A DNA stretch of 64,000 nt from Bdellovibrionales bacterium (GTDB lineage Bacteria; Bdellovibrionota; Bdellovibrionia; Bdellovibrionales; UBA1609), in contig JAHBUX010000006.1 in assembly GCA_019637855.1 (NCBI GenBank), positions 1 through 64,000 on the forward strand, given 5' to 3'. Positions 1 through 7,858 of the stretch are shown here, piece by piece (position 1 is the first letter of the stretch; the number at the start of each line of letters is the position of its first letter). Both the position numbers and the translations under genes were made by a program. Below the pieces are notes generated by a model. The model was not told the origin of the DNA. It did no database searches and saw nothing but the letters and a program-made list of their open reading frames with translations.

Positions 1-455
1 TCTTTGACCAGCTTCGGCTCTCTGAGAGCAAGTCCCGCGAGTGCCGTGACTAGAAGTCCCCATAAGATCCATATGCTAAGGTGGGCGCTAAAAGCGAAGG
101 CTGTGATCACTTGTAGAGGTTGCGGTGAGCGGATCAGTGCTAGTGCGTAGATCGCCACCCACAGTCCCGCCAACGGCTTCCAAGAGACATGATGAATACG
201 GTGAACGGCGTAGGGCACAAGCGGCGCGCTGAGCAGGACTTGCACCAGAATCAAGCGCGGAGATGCAAACAACCAAAAACTCAGCTGGGGAAGGACGAAC
301 ACGGCCACCAAACCTGTAAGGCAAACGGTGAGCGCCGGACCTAGCGGATTAGCTCTTAAGTTTTGCGCAGCTTTATCTGCAACAACGAGAACCCGTTGTC
401 CAAGAGGTGAGGCGGAGACGGACCGGCAGAGCGCCAACAGCTTCTGATACCCCAT
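1..455 (-). CDS. Hypothetical multi-pass membrane protein, 3' end outside the window
   Basis: An open frame runs on the minus strand from an ATG at 455 to the left edge, so about 151 N-terminal residues are visible and the C-terminus is missing. A stop codon lies two codons upstream of this ATG, which makes it the most upstream possible start; there is no clear Shine-Dalgarno sequence. After about 35 soluble residues the protein has three to four hydrophobic segments (for example LTVCLTGLVAVFVL, LILVQVLLSAPLVPYAV, AGLWVAIYALALI and IWILWGLLVTALAGLAL), so it is a polytopic membrane protein. I do not recognise the family. Two shorter frames overlapping it have no membrane or codon pattern and look like shadows. 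Confidence 0.6.
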   Translation of the reverse strand, partial: MGYQKLLALCRSVSASPLGQRVLVVADKAAQNLRANPLGPALTVCLTGLVAVFVLPQLSFWLFASPRLILVQVLLSAPLVPYAVHRIHHVSWKPLAGLWVAIYALALIRSPQPLQVITAFAFSAHLSIWILWGLLVTALAGLALREPKLVK

Positions 456-711
456 AACTTAAGATTGTGAAGGCTCGCACCGAAACCGTCAATCGACAGT
501 CTCAACTTGAGACGAGACTTTGAAAAGACGGCAGTCGACACAAAATGGTTCCGCCTTGGCACCTATCGCGATGGCGCCTCAGGCGCCAATCTTTGGTGAA
601 CTAAATAAAGTTAGTTAACTCCGCTGAGGAAAACCCGTGCGTCATTTCGCGGGCGCGTTTGCGTGAGCTCGAGGGAGGCGATATATATTCGACTCATTCC
701 ACGGAGTTTTT

Positions 712-1098
712 GTGAAATACATCTGGCTTGCTCTTTTCCCAATCCTTTGTTCGGCCGCTACACCAAAACAGATATTGGTTCGTCACTTGATGGCTTTGGT
801 GCCGGAAGGCTATAGCAATGGGCGTACGCTGAGCGGGACAAAGTGCAAAGTCATCTTTCACTCGGTAAAAGACATGAATCACACCCAACTCGGATACGCC
901 CGCGCCCAAGTGGTCAAAGCGGGGCAAACGATCGATATAGAATTCTTCTTTGATCTGGAAGAAGCGCAGATTCGCAGGATCGCCCATGGTGTTCAGGCCG
1001 CATTGGGTACTCAATACTTGAGTGCACGGCGCTTGGGCAAAGGGATTGAAATCACCGCCGAGAACACGGACGACACCATTGTTTGCATTCTACGTTAG
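712..1098 (+). CDS. Small secreted protein of unknown function
   Basis: This gene encodes 128 residues from a GTG start with GGAG 6 nt upstream. The first 15-16 residues (a Lys, then a hydrophobic run ending CSAA) form a signal peptide, so the mature protein of about 112 residues should be periplasmic. It has two cysteines, at KCKV and IVCI near the end, that could form a disulfide. I do not recognise the fold; alternating hydrophobic and polar segments suggest a small alpha/beta domain. It stands alone: the upstream gene is divergent and the downstream gene is convergent, with a hexamer repeat between the two stop codons. Confidence 0.7.
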   Translation: MKYIWLALFPILCSAATPKQILVRHLMALVPEGYSNGRTLSGTKCKVIFHSVKDMNHTQLGYARAQVVKAGQTIDIEFFFDLEEAQIRRIAHGVQAALGTQYLSARRLGKGIEITAENTDDTIVCILR

Positions 1099-1161
1099 CA
1101 CTAGCCTGGCAGTAGCAGTAGCAGTAGCAGTAGCAGTAGCAGTAACGCTAACTCTAGTGCT
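1097..1161. terminator. Inverted repeat between convergent stops, possible bidirectional terminator
   Basis: AGCACTAG (1097-1104) and its exact reverse complement CTAGTGCT (1154-1161) bracket the gap between the convergent genes ending at 1098 and 1154. The 49-nt loop is mostly a hexamer repeat. No T-run follows, so a terminator role is only suggested by position. Confidence 0.4.
1109..1144. repeat. GCAGTA hexamer microsatellite, 6 exact copies
   Basis: Six perfect tandem copies of GCAGTA lie between the stop codons of two convergent genes, inside the loop of an 8-bp inverted repeat. It is not coding in any gene I support. Copy number could vary by slippage between strains. Confidence 0.9.
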
Positions 1162-1771
1162 TGCGCAGATCGATGAATTTCTTAAATGACGGGCGCTCTT
1201 TCATCCCACTAAACCAGCGTTCGATGTTCTTATAAGGCGACAGATCAAACTTCATCGCTGCGGCGATATTGACTACTGATGCGACGTTGAAATCCGCCAC
1301 CGTTAGACGTTCGTTCACCAAATAGGTTTTGCCCATCATAGCCTGATCCAAGACGGCCAGCATGGGGGGCACCTTTTCTTTTGAGCGCTCCACCAAGGCC
1401 ATGTCGCGCTTGGGCTCAGGCACAAACATCAGCTGGATAATCATATCGACCAACGGCGGTTGCAGCTCCACCATGCACCAGGTACTCCATTGCTGAATCA
1501 ACCCTTTTTCTTCTGGCGTGCGGCCGAGGAGCTCCGGCTTGTACTTCTCGGCCAGGTAAAAGTTAATGGCCGTGGATTCCCAAATCACAAAGTCGCCGTC
1601 AATCAAACAAGGCACTTTGCCATTGGGATTGAGCTTTAAATACTCGGGCGACTTATGCTCTTTTTTCTCCATCATATCGAGGGGCATGATCTCGTACGGT
1701 TGACCGACCTCTTCGAGCATCATGTAACACCGACCGGCGCTGCCGCGGGGAGTGCCGTAAATTTGAATCAT
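1154..1771 (-). CDS. Glutathione S-transferase family protein
   Basis: This gene encodes 205 residues, the usual length for cytosolic GSTs. Residues 1-80 form the thioredoxin-like glutathione-binding domain, with the conserved NPNGKVPCLIDG segment (cis-Pro) and the WEST motif that holds the gamma-glutamyl part of glutathione; the N-terminal catalytic position lies in PRGSAGR, where Ser is the candidate residue. Residues 90-205 are the all-helical C-terminal domain with the VADF N-capping motif. The ATG at 1771 has a strong GAGGAGG ribosome binding site. The enzyme would conjugate glutathione to electrophiles or isomerise small substrates in the cytoplasm; the substrate cannot be read from sequence. 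It is one of three GST-fold proteins in the window. Confidence 0.9.
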   Translation of the reverse strand: MIQIYGTPRGSAGRCYMMLEEVGQPYEIMPLDMMEKKEHKSPEYLKLNPNGKVPCLIDGDFVIWESTAINFYLAEKYKPELLGRTPEEKGLIQQWSTWCMVELQPPLVDMIIQLMFVPEPKRDMALVERSKEKVPPMLAVLDQAMMGKTYLVNERLTVADFNVASVVNIAAAMKFDLSPYKNIERWFSGMKERPSFKKFIDLRKH

Positions 1772-1811
1772 GTTTCCTCCTCAAAGAAGTCGCCATCCTA
1801 GGCCCACTCTC

Positions 1812-3371
1812 TTAGGAGAACAAGAGGATTTCGGTCAGAAGCTCTTTGCCAAACTTTTCAATTTTCGCATCTCCCAAGCCATAGATATCGTTCAACTGAC
1901 CGAGCTCACTCGGTTGGGCCTGCGCCAAATGGCGTAAAGTACGATCGCTTAAGACCACGAAAGCCGGCACGTCCAGCTCACGCGCCTTTTCGCGCCGCCA
2001 AGTGCGCAGTCCCTCAAACACGCGGGTCTGAGCTTCATTCAACACTTCGCTAGCCGCCGGGCCCGCCTTTTCTTTGCGCCCGCTGCGCGTGGATTTGGTT
2101 TTGCTTTTCGGAATTTCGAAAACGGGTTTGACCACACGCCGCTCGCTCTGCGGCAGGCAAATATCGCAGTGACCGCATTTCTCCAGGCGTTGCGAATCTT
2201 GATAGTAAGTGAGGATCTCGGCGTGGCGGCATTCGCCACCCTCGGCGTAGGCAATCAGATTCTCAAGTCCTCGCCAGCGCGAGCTCTGAATATGCGCCGG
2301 TGCCTTTGAGCGCTGAATAAAGAACGACTGCAGGCCCTTGTCTTTTTTGGCGTATAGAAGGAGGCAAGTGGAGTCACGGCCATCGCGCCCGGCGCGCCCC
2401 ATCTCCTGATAGAGAGAATCAATATTGGCGGGAATTTGAAAGTGCACCACTAGGCGCACATCTGGATGGTCAATGCCCATGCCGAAGGCATTGGTGGCCG
2501 TTAGAATACGGAGCTCTCCGGAAGCAAAAGCGTTTTGAGTGCGGGTGCGCTCGGCCGTTCCAAGGCCGGCGTGGTAAAAACCCACGCCGTGGAACTCTCT
2601 AGAGATCGCGTCGGCCAACTCCTCCGTCACCGAGCGTGTTCCGCAATAAATCAAAATGCGACCTTGCGGTGTTTGCCTTAGCGCCTGGTGTAGCCACTGC
2701 AGCTTGGTCTCATCATTGTGACAGGGCTCGACCTGGTAGTAGAGATTGGGGCGATAAAATCCGTGCACATGACGAGCTGGATTTTTTAATCCCAGCTGCG
2801 TGGCGATATCATTCAACACAAACGGTGTGGCGGAGGCGGTGAGCGCCAGCACCGGAACCTCCGGTCGCAAAGTCTTGAGCACCTTAAGGAGGTTGTAGTC
2901 TTCGCGGAAATCATGCCCCCACTGTGAGACGCAATGGGCTTCATCCACGGCGAACAGGGCCACGCGGCTTTTTTGAATCCAACGCTGAAAGCCGTCCTTT
3001 TGCACGCGCTCGGGTGAAACGTACAACACAAAGGTGCCGCCCACACCTAAGCGGCGAAAGACGTCGAGTTTCTCACCATCGCTCTGGCCAGAGTGAATGC
3101 ATCCGGCCGCTATACCCATGCGGTTCAAACTATCGACCTGATCTTTCATTAAAGCGATCAGCGGCGAGATCACCACCACCAATTCGTTCTTCGCGACGGC
3201 TGGGTATTGGTAACATAAGGACTTGCCCCCGCCGGTAGGTAAAACGGCAAGGACATCCTTACCCGAGAGGACGGAAGAGATGATCTCTTTCTGGCCGCGC
3301 CGAAAATGCGGCAAGCCAAAGTGAGACTGTAGAAGCGGTTCGAATTCGGGGATCGGCATGAGTGCGCTCAT
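1812..3371 (-). CDS. recQ: ATP-dependent DNA helicase RecQ, short form
   Basis: A RecQ-family 3'-5' DNA helicase that acts in recombination and repair. Visible motifs are motif I (TGGGKSLCYQ), the DEAH box (VDEAHCVSQWGHDFR), LTASAT, the family-specific FYRPNL segment, and motif VI (QEMGRAGRDG). A zinc-binding cluster follows (CRHAE, then CGHCDIC, four cysteines), then a basic linker and a C-terminal HRDC domain (about the last 75 residues). The length, about 519 residues, is shorter than E. coli RecQ (609) because little or nothing resembling the RQC winged helix lies between the zinc cluster and HRDC. I chose the ATG at 3371; a TTG at 3398 would add nine unlike residues. It follows the ABC transporter genes on the same strand with a 60-nt gap. 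Confidence 0.92.
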   Translation of the reverse strand: MSALMPIPEFEPLLQSHFGLPHFRRGQKEIISSVLSGKDVLAVLPTGGGKSLCYQYPAVAKNELVVVISPLIALMKDQVDSLNRMGIAAGCIHSGQSDGEKLDVFRRLGVGGTFVLYVSPERVQKDGFQRWIQKSRVALFAVDEAHCVSQWGHDFREDYNLLKVLKTLRPEVPVLALTASATPFVLNDIATQLGLKNPARHVHGFYRPNLYYQVEPCHNDETKLQWLHQALRQTPQGRILIYCGTRSVTEELADAISREFHGVGFYHAGLGTAERTRTQNAFASGELRILTATNAFGMGIDHPDVRLVVHFQIPANIDSLYQEMGRAGRDGRDSTCLLLYAKKDKGLQSFFIQRSKAPAHIQSSRWRGLENLIAYAEGGECRHAEILTYYQDSQRLEKCGHCDICLPQSERRVVKPVFEIPKSKTKSTRSGRKEKAGPAASEVLNEAQTRVFEGLRTWRREKARELDVPAFVVLSDRTLRHLAQAQPSELGQLNDIYGLGDAKIEKFGKELLTEILLFS

Positions 3372-3458
3372 TGTGGATCGGATTCTCTTGCAAGACAAAC
3401 ACTTGGGCCAGAACGGCTTAAACCACCTACGCGCGTTGAAGCCGGTTCGGTTTTCGGA

Positions 3459-4400
3459 CTATTGAGCCAGATATCGGCCCAATTCAGGTAGGCGCGTCAG
3501 AGATTTCTGGGCGAAGAGAAAGCGAGCTTGCCGGTTCATGTGATCGCGAAACTGCGGCGAAATGCTGAGGCTCACATCCTCTAAGGTCTTAGCGCTGTAG
3601 TTGCGATTTAAACGTGAGGCGTCGTCAATGGTCTTCACATCGAGTTTTGCCATTTGACTGAACCAACGATTCACTTGCTCCTTGTTTTGCGCCACATAAA
3701 GCAAAGCCTCTTTGGTGGCTGCGTTCAAGCGCGCCACCGCATCGCCATTGTCGCGAAAGCTTGGGGAAGCGACCGTGATCAAGTCGAAGTCCTTCTGTTG
3801 CAAAATGCGGTATTGCTTCTGATTCACGCCCTGAGTGAGAAACGGATCCCATGTCATGATCGCTTGCACTGCTCCTGACTTAAGCGCTGCATTCATCGCC
3901 CCTTGGCTGGGCATATCCAAAACCTGAATTTGATCTTCAAGGCCCGCAGCCTTGACCCACTCCATCGCCGGTTGGTGAATGCTGGTACCGAAAATGGTGG
4001 CGATTTTTTTACCCTTCAGATCGGCCAGAGATTGCACTGATGAGCCCGGGGGCACCACCAGAGCCATGCGTCCGGCTGAGCCCAAGGAATTGATCGCAAA
4101 GCAGTCAAAACCGTTGCCGACAAGAATAACGAAATTGGTTTCACTGGTCATAATCACGTCGGCCCGACCGGAAACCAAAGCGGTCTTCAGCTCACGCCCC
4201 GTACCCATGGCTACCGCTTTGGCAGAGCTAAAGCCGTGCTTCTTTAAGATGTCGGTTTTCTCAAATACCAGCCCCACCTGAGCGCTTAAGATGGTGCCTT
4301 CGGCGGGGTAGGCCAAGCGCAGTCTGGTGCCGGTCGAGGGGCTGGCCTGAGCTACGGCCGTCAACATTAGACTAAATATAAATAGTAGAGTCTGGTTCAC
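3459..4400 (-). CDS. ABC transporter substrate-binding protein, SsuA/TauA/NMT1-like
   Basis: A 313-residue periplasmic binding protein with an N-terminal signal peptide ending near AQAS. The fold is the type found in aliphatic sulfonate, taurine, nitrate and thiamine-precursor systems: DIIKKHGF-like first helix, GRADVIMTSE, a LKGKKIATIFGTS phosphate-loop-like segment and an AIMTWDPF motif. It delivers its ligand to the permease and ATPase encoded just upstream. The GTG start has AGGAGG 6 nt before it and overlaps the end of the ATPase gene by 29 nt, so the three genes form one operon in the order permease, ATPase, binding protein. The ligand cannot be assigned: sulfonates, taurine or nitrate-like anions are the usual candidates. 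Confidence 0.88.
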   Translation of the reverse strand: MNQTLLFIFSLMLTAVAQASPSTGTRLRLAYPAEGTILSAQVGLVFEKTDILKKHGFSSAKAVAMGTGRELKTALVSGRADVIMTSETNFVILVGNGFDCFAINSLGSAGRMALVVPPGSSVQSLADLKGKKIATIFGTSIHQPAMEWVKAAGLEDQIQVLDMPSQGAMNAALKSGAVQAIMTWDPFLTQGVNQKQYRILQQKDFDLITVASPSFRDNGDAVARLNAATKEALLYVAQNKEQVNRWFSQMAKLDVKTIDDASRLNRNYSAKTLEDVSLSISPQFRDHMNRQARFLFAQKSLTRLPELGRYLAQ

Positions 4401-5145
4401 GTAAGTCCTCCTGGCCCCTGAGCCAGCTGTAGAGACGGGCTTCTAGTTCTAAAAATCCGCTCTGCCGTTTGAATTCAATCAGACGCCGAGGCTTGTCGAA
4501 AGGCGTTTCGAGCACACGTTCGATACGGCCTGGCCGCGGTGACAGACACAGCACGCGGTCGCCGACAAAAAGCGCTTCATCGATACTATGTGTGACAAGG
4601 ATCAGCGTTTTACCCAACGCAGTCAATGCCGGCAGCACCTCTTCTAGCAGGCGGTCGCGAGTGAGCACATCGAGAGAAGAGAAGGGTTCGTCCAGGAGCA
4701 AAATATCGGGATCCGCGGCCAGTGCTCGCGCCAAACCCACCCGCTGCGCCATGCCGCCAGAGAGCTGTTTGGGATAGGTTTCGGCAAAGGGCGTAAGCCC
4801 CATGGTCTCAAGCCAGTGCAAGGCTTCTTCGCGCACGTTTTTGCGGCCACGGGCGCGCAGAGCGAATTCCACATTTTCAAGTGCCGTGGCCCAGGGAAAA
4901 AGGGCGTGATTTTGGAAGATGACCACGCGCTCGCGCGAGGGCGACTCTACGCGCTGACCGCGATGCAGGATTTGCCCCGCGCAGGCCTGTCGCAAGCCTG
5001 CGATCAGACCTATCAGCGTGGATTTGCCGCAGCCGGAGGGGCCGACGAGAGCCAAGCGCTCACGCTCACGCAAAGAGAACGAAATGTCTTTCAATACATG
5101 TAGCGGGCCGTAGTTCAAAGACACATTCTGTACATCTAAGATCAT
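4372..5145 (-). CDS. ABC transporter ATP-binding protein, SsuB/TauB-like
   Basis: The cytoplasmic ATPase of the importer, 257 residues. It shows Walker A (GPSGCGKST), the Q-loop (VIFQNHALFPW), the signature LSGGMAQRVGLARAL, Walker B (ILLLDEPFSSLD) and the H-loop (VTHSIDEAL). The FQ...LFPW and LFVGDRV segments are typical of the nitrate/sulfonate/taurine subfamily. The ATG at 5145 overlaps the permease stop as ATGA, a sign of translational coupling; a TTG at 5160 would extend it by five residues. The 3' end overlaps the binding-protein gene by 29 nt. Together these three genes make a complete importer. Confidence 0.92.
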   Translation of the reverse strand: MILDVQNVSLNYGPLHVLKDISFSLRERERLALVGPSGCGKSTLIGLIAGLRQACAGQILHRGQRVESPSRERVVIFQNHALFPWATALENVEFALRARGRKNVREEALHWLETMGLTPFAETYPKQLSGGMAQRVGLARALAADPDILLLDEPFSSLDVLTRDRLLEEVLPALTALGKTLILVTHSIDEALFVGDRVLCLSPRPGRIERVLETPFDKPRRLIEFKRQSGFLELEARLYSWLRGQEDLREPDSTIYI

Positions 5146-5804
5146 GCCCAGCGTACCCAATGCTCTTGCAGTTTAAGAAAGGCGCGATCGAATAAGAAAC
5201 CGACGAAACCAATGCACACCATCCCGACCAAAACGCGATCGGTGCGCAGCATGTTTTGACTGACCTGGATTAAGTAACCTAATCCTGTATGAGAAGCCAC
5301 CATCTCGGCGGCCATCACAGCCATCCAAGCGGTACCAAAGCCAATGCGATAGCCGGTGAGAATGGAGGGTAGGGCCGCAGGCCAAATCACCTCACGCAAA
5401 CGCTGTCCTGCCGTCGCACCGAAGGCCCGTGCCACATCGAGATGTTGCGGGTCGATACGACTCACGCCAAAATACACGTTGAGCACCACAGGAAAAAACG
5501 AAGCGATCATGGTGAGGCTGTAAGCCGGGCCGTTACCTAAACCAAACCATAGGATGGTTAGCGGAATCCAAGCGATGGGCGGAATCGGTCTCAAGAATTG
5601 CAACAGTGGGTCCACGCTCCAGCGCCAGCGCGGAGAGAGTGCGAGGACTAGACCGAGTGGTGTGCCGATCAAAACGGAAAGTGCAAAACCCGCAAAAACG
5701 CGACTGGAGCTCTCCCAGATATCGAGCAAAAGTTCGCCACTCTTTAGGAGCTCTATAAACGCTATGACAACGGCTGTGGGGCTGGGCAATAAAAATGGAT
5801 TCAC
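5142..5804 (-). CDS. ABC transporter permease, SsuC/TauC-like, true N-terminus probably further upstream
   Basis: A binding-protein-dependent permease (BPD_transp_1) with the EAA loop seen as ARAFGATAGQRLREVIWPAALPSILTGYRIG. From the first standard start, GTG 5804, it has 220 residues and lacks the first membrane helix. In the same frame, without any stop, codons back to about 5882 read PRLYSGAALLLVLLVWDLS then RWQWVNPFLLPSP, which is just the first transmembrane helix expected of this family. No ATG, GTG or TTG occurs between the upstream TGA and 5804; a CTG at 5882 is the only near-start codon. So the real start is probably CTG, or the gene has a mutation. It is the first gene of the ABC operon and is divergent from the rhomboid gene. 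Confidence 0.85.
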   Translation of the reverse strand: MNPFLLPSPTAVVIAFIELLKSGELLLDIWESSSRVFAGFALSVLIGTPLGLVLALSPRWRWSVDPLLQFLRPIPPIAWIPLTILWFGLGNGPAYSLTMIASFFPVVLNVYFGVSRIDPQHLDVARAFGATAGQRLREVIWPAALPSILTGYRIGFGTAWMAVMAAEMVASHTGLGYLIQVSQNMLRTDRVLVGMVCIGFVGFLFDRAFLKLQEHWVRWA

Positions 5805-5931
5805 CCATTGCCAACGGGTGGAAAGATCCCAAACTAATAAGACGAGCAGTAAAGCTGCTCCACTATAAAGTCGCGGCTTCAGAGGTTCAACTTTACGGGC
5901 CTGGTGGCGGCGACGTCAACGGAGCAGACCG

Positions 5932-6627
5932 ATGGAAACAGAAACCTACACTGTCATTCGCAGCACCTGGCTTTCGCGCCGGCCTGCCGCCGAGGCACAA
6001 ACGTGGGTGTTCTGGTCCTTTGTGGTTTTGGCTTTCGCCACATTTTTATACTGGCGCGGTTTTTTCGGCGCGCAACAATGGATGCCGGCTACGGCGCAAC
6101 AGGTGTTTCAACAAAATGAGTACTGGCGTTTGTGGACCACGGTGTTTGCGCACTCGAACATTGGACATTTCGCCGCCAACAGTTTGCTGTTTGTGACCTT
6201 GGGTTATTTTTTAGCTGGGTATTTCGGGCCAGGACTTTTCCCTTTCAGTGCCCTTGTTTTCGGTGGTGTGATCAATGCCTTTTCTCTTTACACCTACGCG
6301 CCCGAAGTGACTCTTATCGGGGCGAGTGGCGTGGTCAGCTGGATGGGTGGCACTTGGCTCACGCTCTATATGGCGTTGAATCGCAAAATCACCGTTTGGC
6401 AGAGGGCGTTGCGTGCGATCGCTGTTTTTCTCGTGATATTTGCGCCATCAGAAACCTTTGATCCGCAGATTAGTTATCGCACTCACTTGATCGGCTTTGT
6501 CTTAGGCCTACTCTGGGGCAGTGTGTATTTTTTGATGCGCAAACGCGAATTTCGCGCGGCGGAAGTGACAGAAACTGTGGTGGAGGAGTTCAACACGGCG
6601 CCACTCGACGAGGTCTCGAACCCCTGA
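5932..6627 (+). CDS. Rhomboid-family intramembrane serine protease
   Basis: A 231-residue polytopic membrane protein. The catalytic serine motif GxSG is present as IGASGVVSW (transmembrane helix 4), and the catalytic histidine sits in THLIGFVLGLLWG (helix 6); HSNIGHFAANSLLF carries the conserved oxyanion-side His/Asn of helix 2. These residues make it a probable active protease that cuts membrane helices, not a pseudoprotease. About 40 residues precede the first helix and a polar tail of about 35 follows the last. The ATG has GGAG 8 nt upstream. It is the first gene of a same-strand run with phosphoglucose isomerase and two secreted glucan-active proteins. Its substrate is unknown. Confidence 0.85.
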   Translation: METETYTVIRSTWLSRRPAAEAQTWVFWSFVVLAFATFLYWRGFFGAQQWMPATAQQVFQQNEYWRLWTTVFAHSNIGHFAANSLLFVTLGYFLAGYFGPGLFPFSALVFGGVINAFSLYTYAPEVTLIGASGVVSWMGGTWLTLYMALNRKITVWQRALRAIAVFLVIFAPSETFDPQISYRTHLIGFVLGLLWGSVYFLMRKREFRAAEVTETVVEEFNTAPLDEVSNP

Positions 6628-6643
6628 TAGTTAATCATCTCAA

Positions 6644-7858
6644 ATGATTGAAATCGCACAGCCTCGTAAGTCTGATCCACTGCTGCGCCAACGCCTCGAA
6701 GAGGCTTGGCAAAAAGTCCTTAACCGCCCGGAAGTGGGCTTTCCACAAATTCCGGAAAGAGACGAAGACTGGAGCGCTCTTGAAGAGCGTCTGGATGCTT
6801 GTCGCAACGCCCGCCGGGTTCTGGTGGTGGGCATTGGTGGATCGAGCCTAGGCACGCAAGTGATCTACGAGTGTTTCCGTACAGAGAGCGCGGCCGAGTT
6901 GGTTTTTCTCGAAGCGCCGTCGCCGCATCAGTGGAATATTCTGCGCGCTCTCGGCCCCGACTGGTTAGATAATCATCTGGTGATCGTGTCGAAGAGCGGG
7001 AACACTTTGGAGACTTTGTCTTGGGTCGAACGCTTAGCCGCGCAAGAGCCGAGCTGGCTCAATCCCGCTCAGACCACAGTGATCGCCAGTCCCGGCGAGG
7101 GGCCGCTGCAAACTTGGGCTAAGCAGCAGGACATACCGACGTTGTGGATTCCCAAAAATGTAGGCGGTCGTTTTTCCGTACTGACGGCAGTGAGCATGTT
7201 CCCGGCCGGTCTTATGGGACTGAGCTTGCATGAGTTTCGTGAAGGCGCCAACTGGGCGTTGGAGCGTCCGGCCCTGGCCACTCAGCTGAGCACAGAAATT
7301 CTAGCTTCGTGGGAGCGTGGTCAATGGATCACGCAGATGTGGACCTATTCGGAAAGTTTGAAATTTTTCGGTGAGTGGTGGCAGCAGCTGTGGGGCGAAT
7401 CGCTAGGTAAGAAACTGACCCGTGACGGGAAGCCGGCCCCGCGCGTGAGCACGCCGATGTCTTGTCGCGGTCCTCGCGATCAGCATTCTTTGGTGCAACA
7501 GCTGATTGACGGCACGCCTGACAAATTCGCTTTTGTGAATCGCGTGCGCGCCGTGGAGGAGGCCGATGAAAGCTTTAAACCGCGCCTGTTCCCGCAGATG
7601 CCATTCTTCGGTAAGGAGATGTCACTTGGTCATATCATGGGCGCTGAAGCCGAAGCGTTCGAAAAGTCGCTGTATGACGCGAAAATTGATTTTGTTTCGC
7701 TCGGTATTGAGGGTTTAGGCGAGCGCACCTTGGGCGCGATGTTTATGATTTGGCAGATGACCATCGCTCAATTGGGTGAGCATCTGGGCATTGATGCCTT
7801 TGACCAACCGGGCGTGGAATTGGGCAAACGCCACGCTTCACAGATCCTGCGTCAGTGA
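6644..7858 (+). CDS. pgi: Phosphoglucose isomerase family enzyme
   Basis: This enzyme interconverts glucose-6-phosphate and fructose-6-phosphate in the cytoplasm. The SIS sugar-isomerase fold is clear: VGIGGSSLGT near residue 64-73, the phosphate-binding SKSGNT(LET) segment near 114, then GGRFSVLTAVSMFPA, DQHSLVQQLIDGTPD and the C-terminal FDQPGVELGK signature that carries the catalytic lysine region. At 404 residues it is of the compact type rather than the 550-residue E. coli form. There is no clear ribosome binding site. Its last codons overlap the start of the glucoamylase gene by 4 nt (GTGA), linking intracellular hexose-phosphate use to extracytoplasmic glucan breakdown. Confidence 0.93.
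   Translation: MIEIAQPRKSDPLLRQRLEEAWQKVLNRPEVGFPQIPERDEDWSALEERLDACRNARRVLVVGIGGSSLGTQVIYECFRTESAAELVFLEAPSPHQWNILRALGPDWLDNHLVIVSKSGNTLETLSWVERLAAQEPSWLNPAQTTVIASPGEGPLQTWAKQQDIPTLWIPKNVGGRFSVLTAVSMFPAGLMGLSLHEFREGANWALERPALATQLSTEILASWERGQWITQMWTYSESLKFFGEWWQQLWGESLGKKLTRDGKPAPRVSTPMSCRGPRDQHSLVQQLIDGTPDKFAFVNRVRAVEEADESFKPRLFPQMPFFGKEMSLGHIMGAEAEAFEKSLYDAKIDFVSLGIEGLGERTLGAMFMIWQMTIAQLGEHLGIDAFDQPGVELGKRHASQILRQ

Noticed and set aside
1109-1144. Possible CRISPR from tandem repeats
   Set aside because: The unit is only 6 bp with no spacers. The FN3 repeats at 52532-53386 are also coding and contiguous. No CRISPR array or cas gene is present.
5805-5830. CACCC...GGGTG inverted repeat resembling the acnA terminator
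   Set aside because: It lies inside the coding start of the ABC permease and the stem is only 5 bp.
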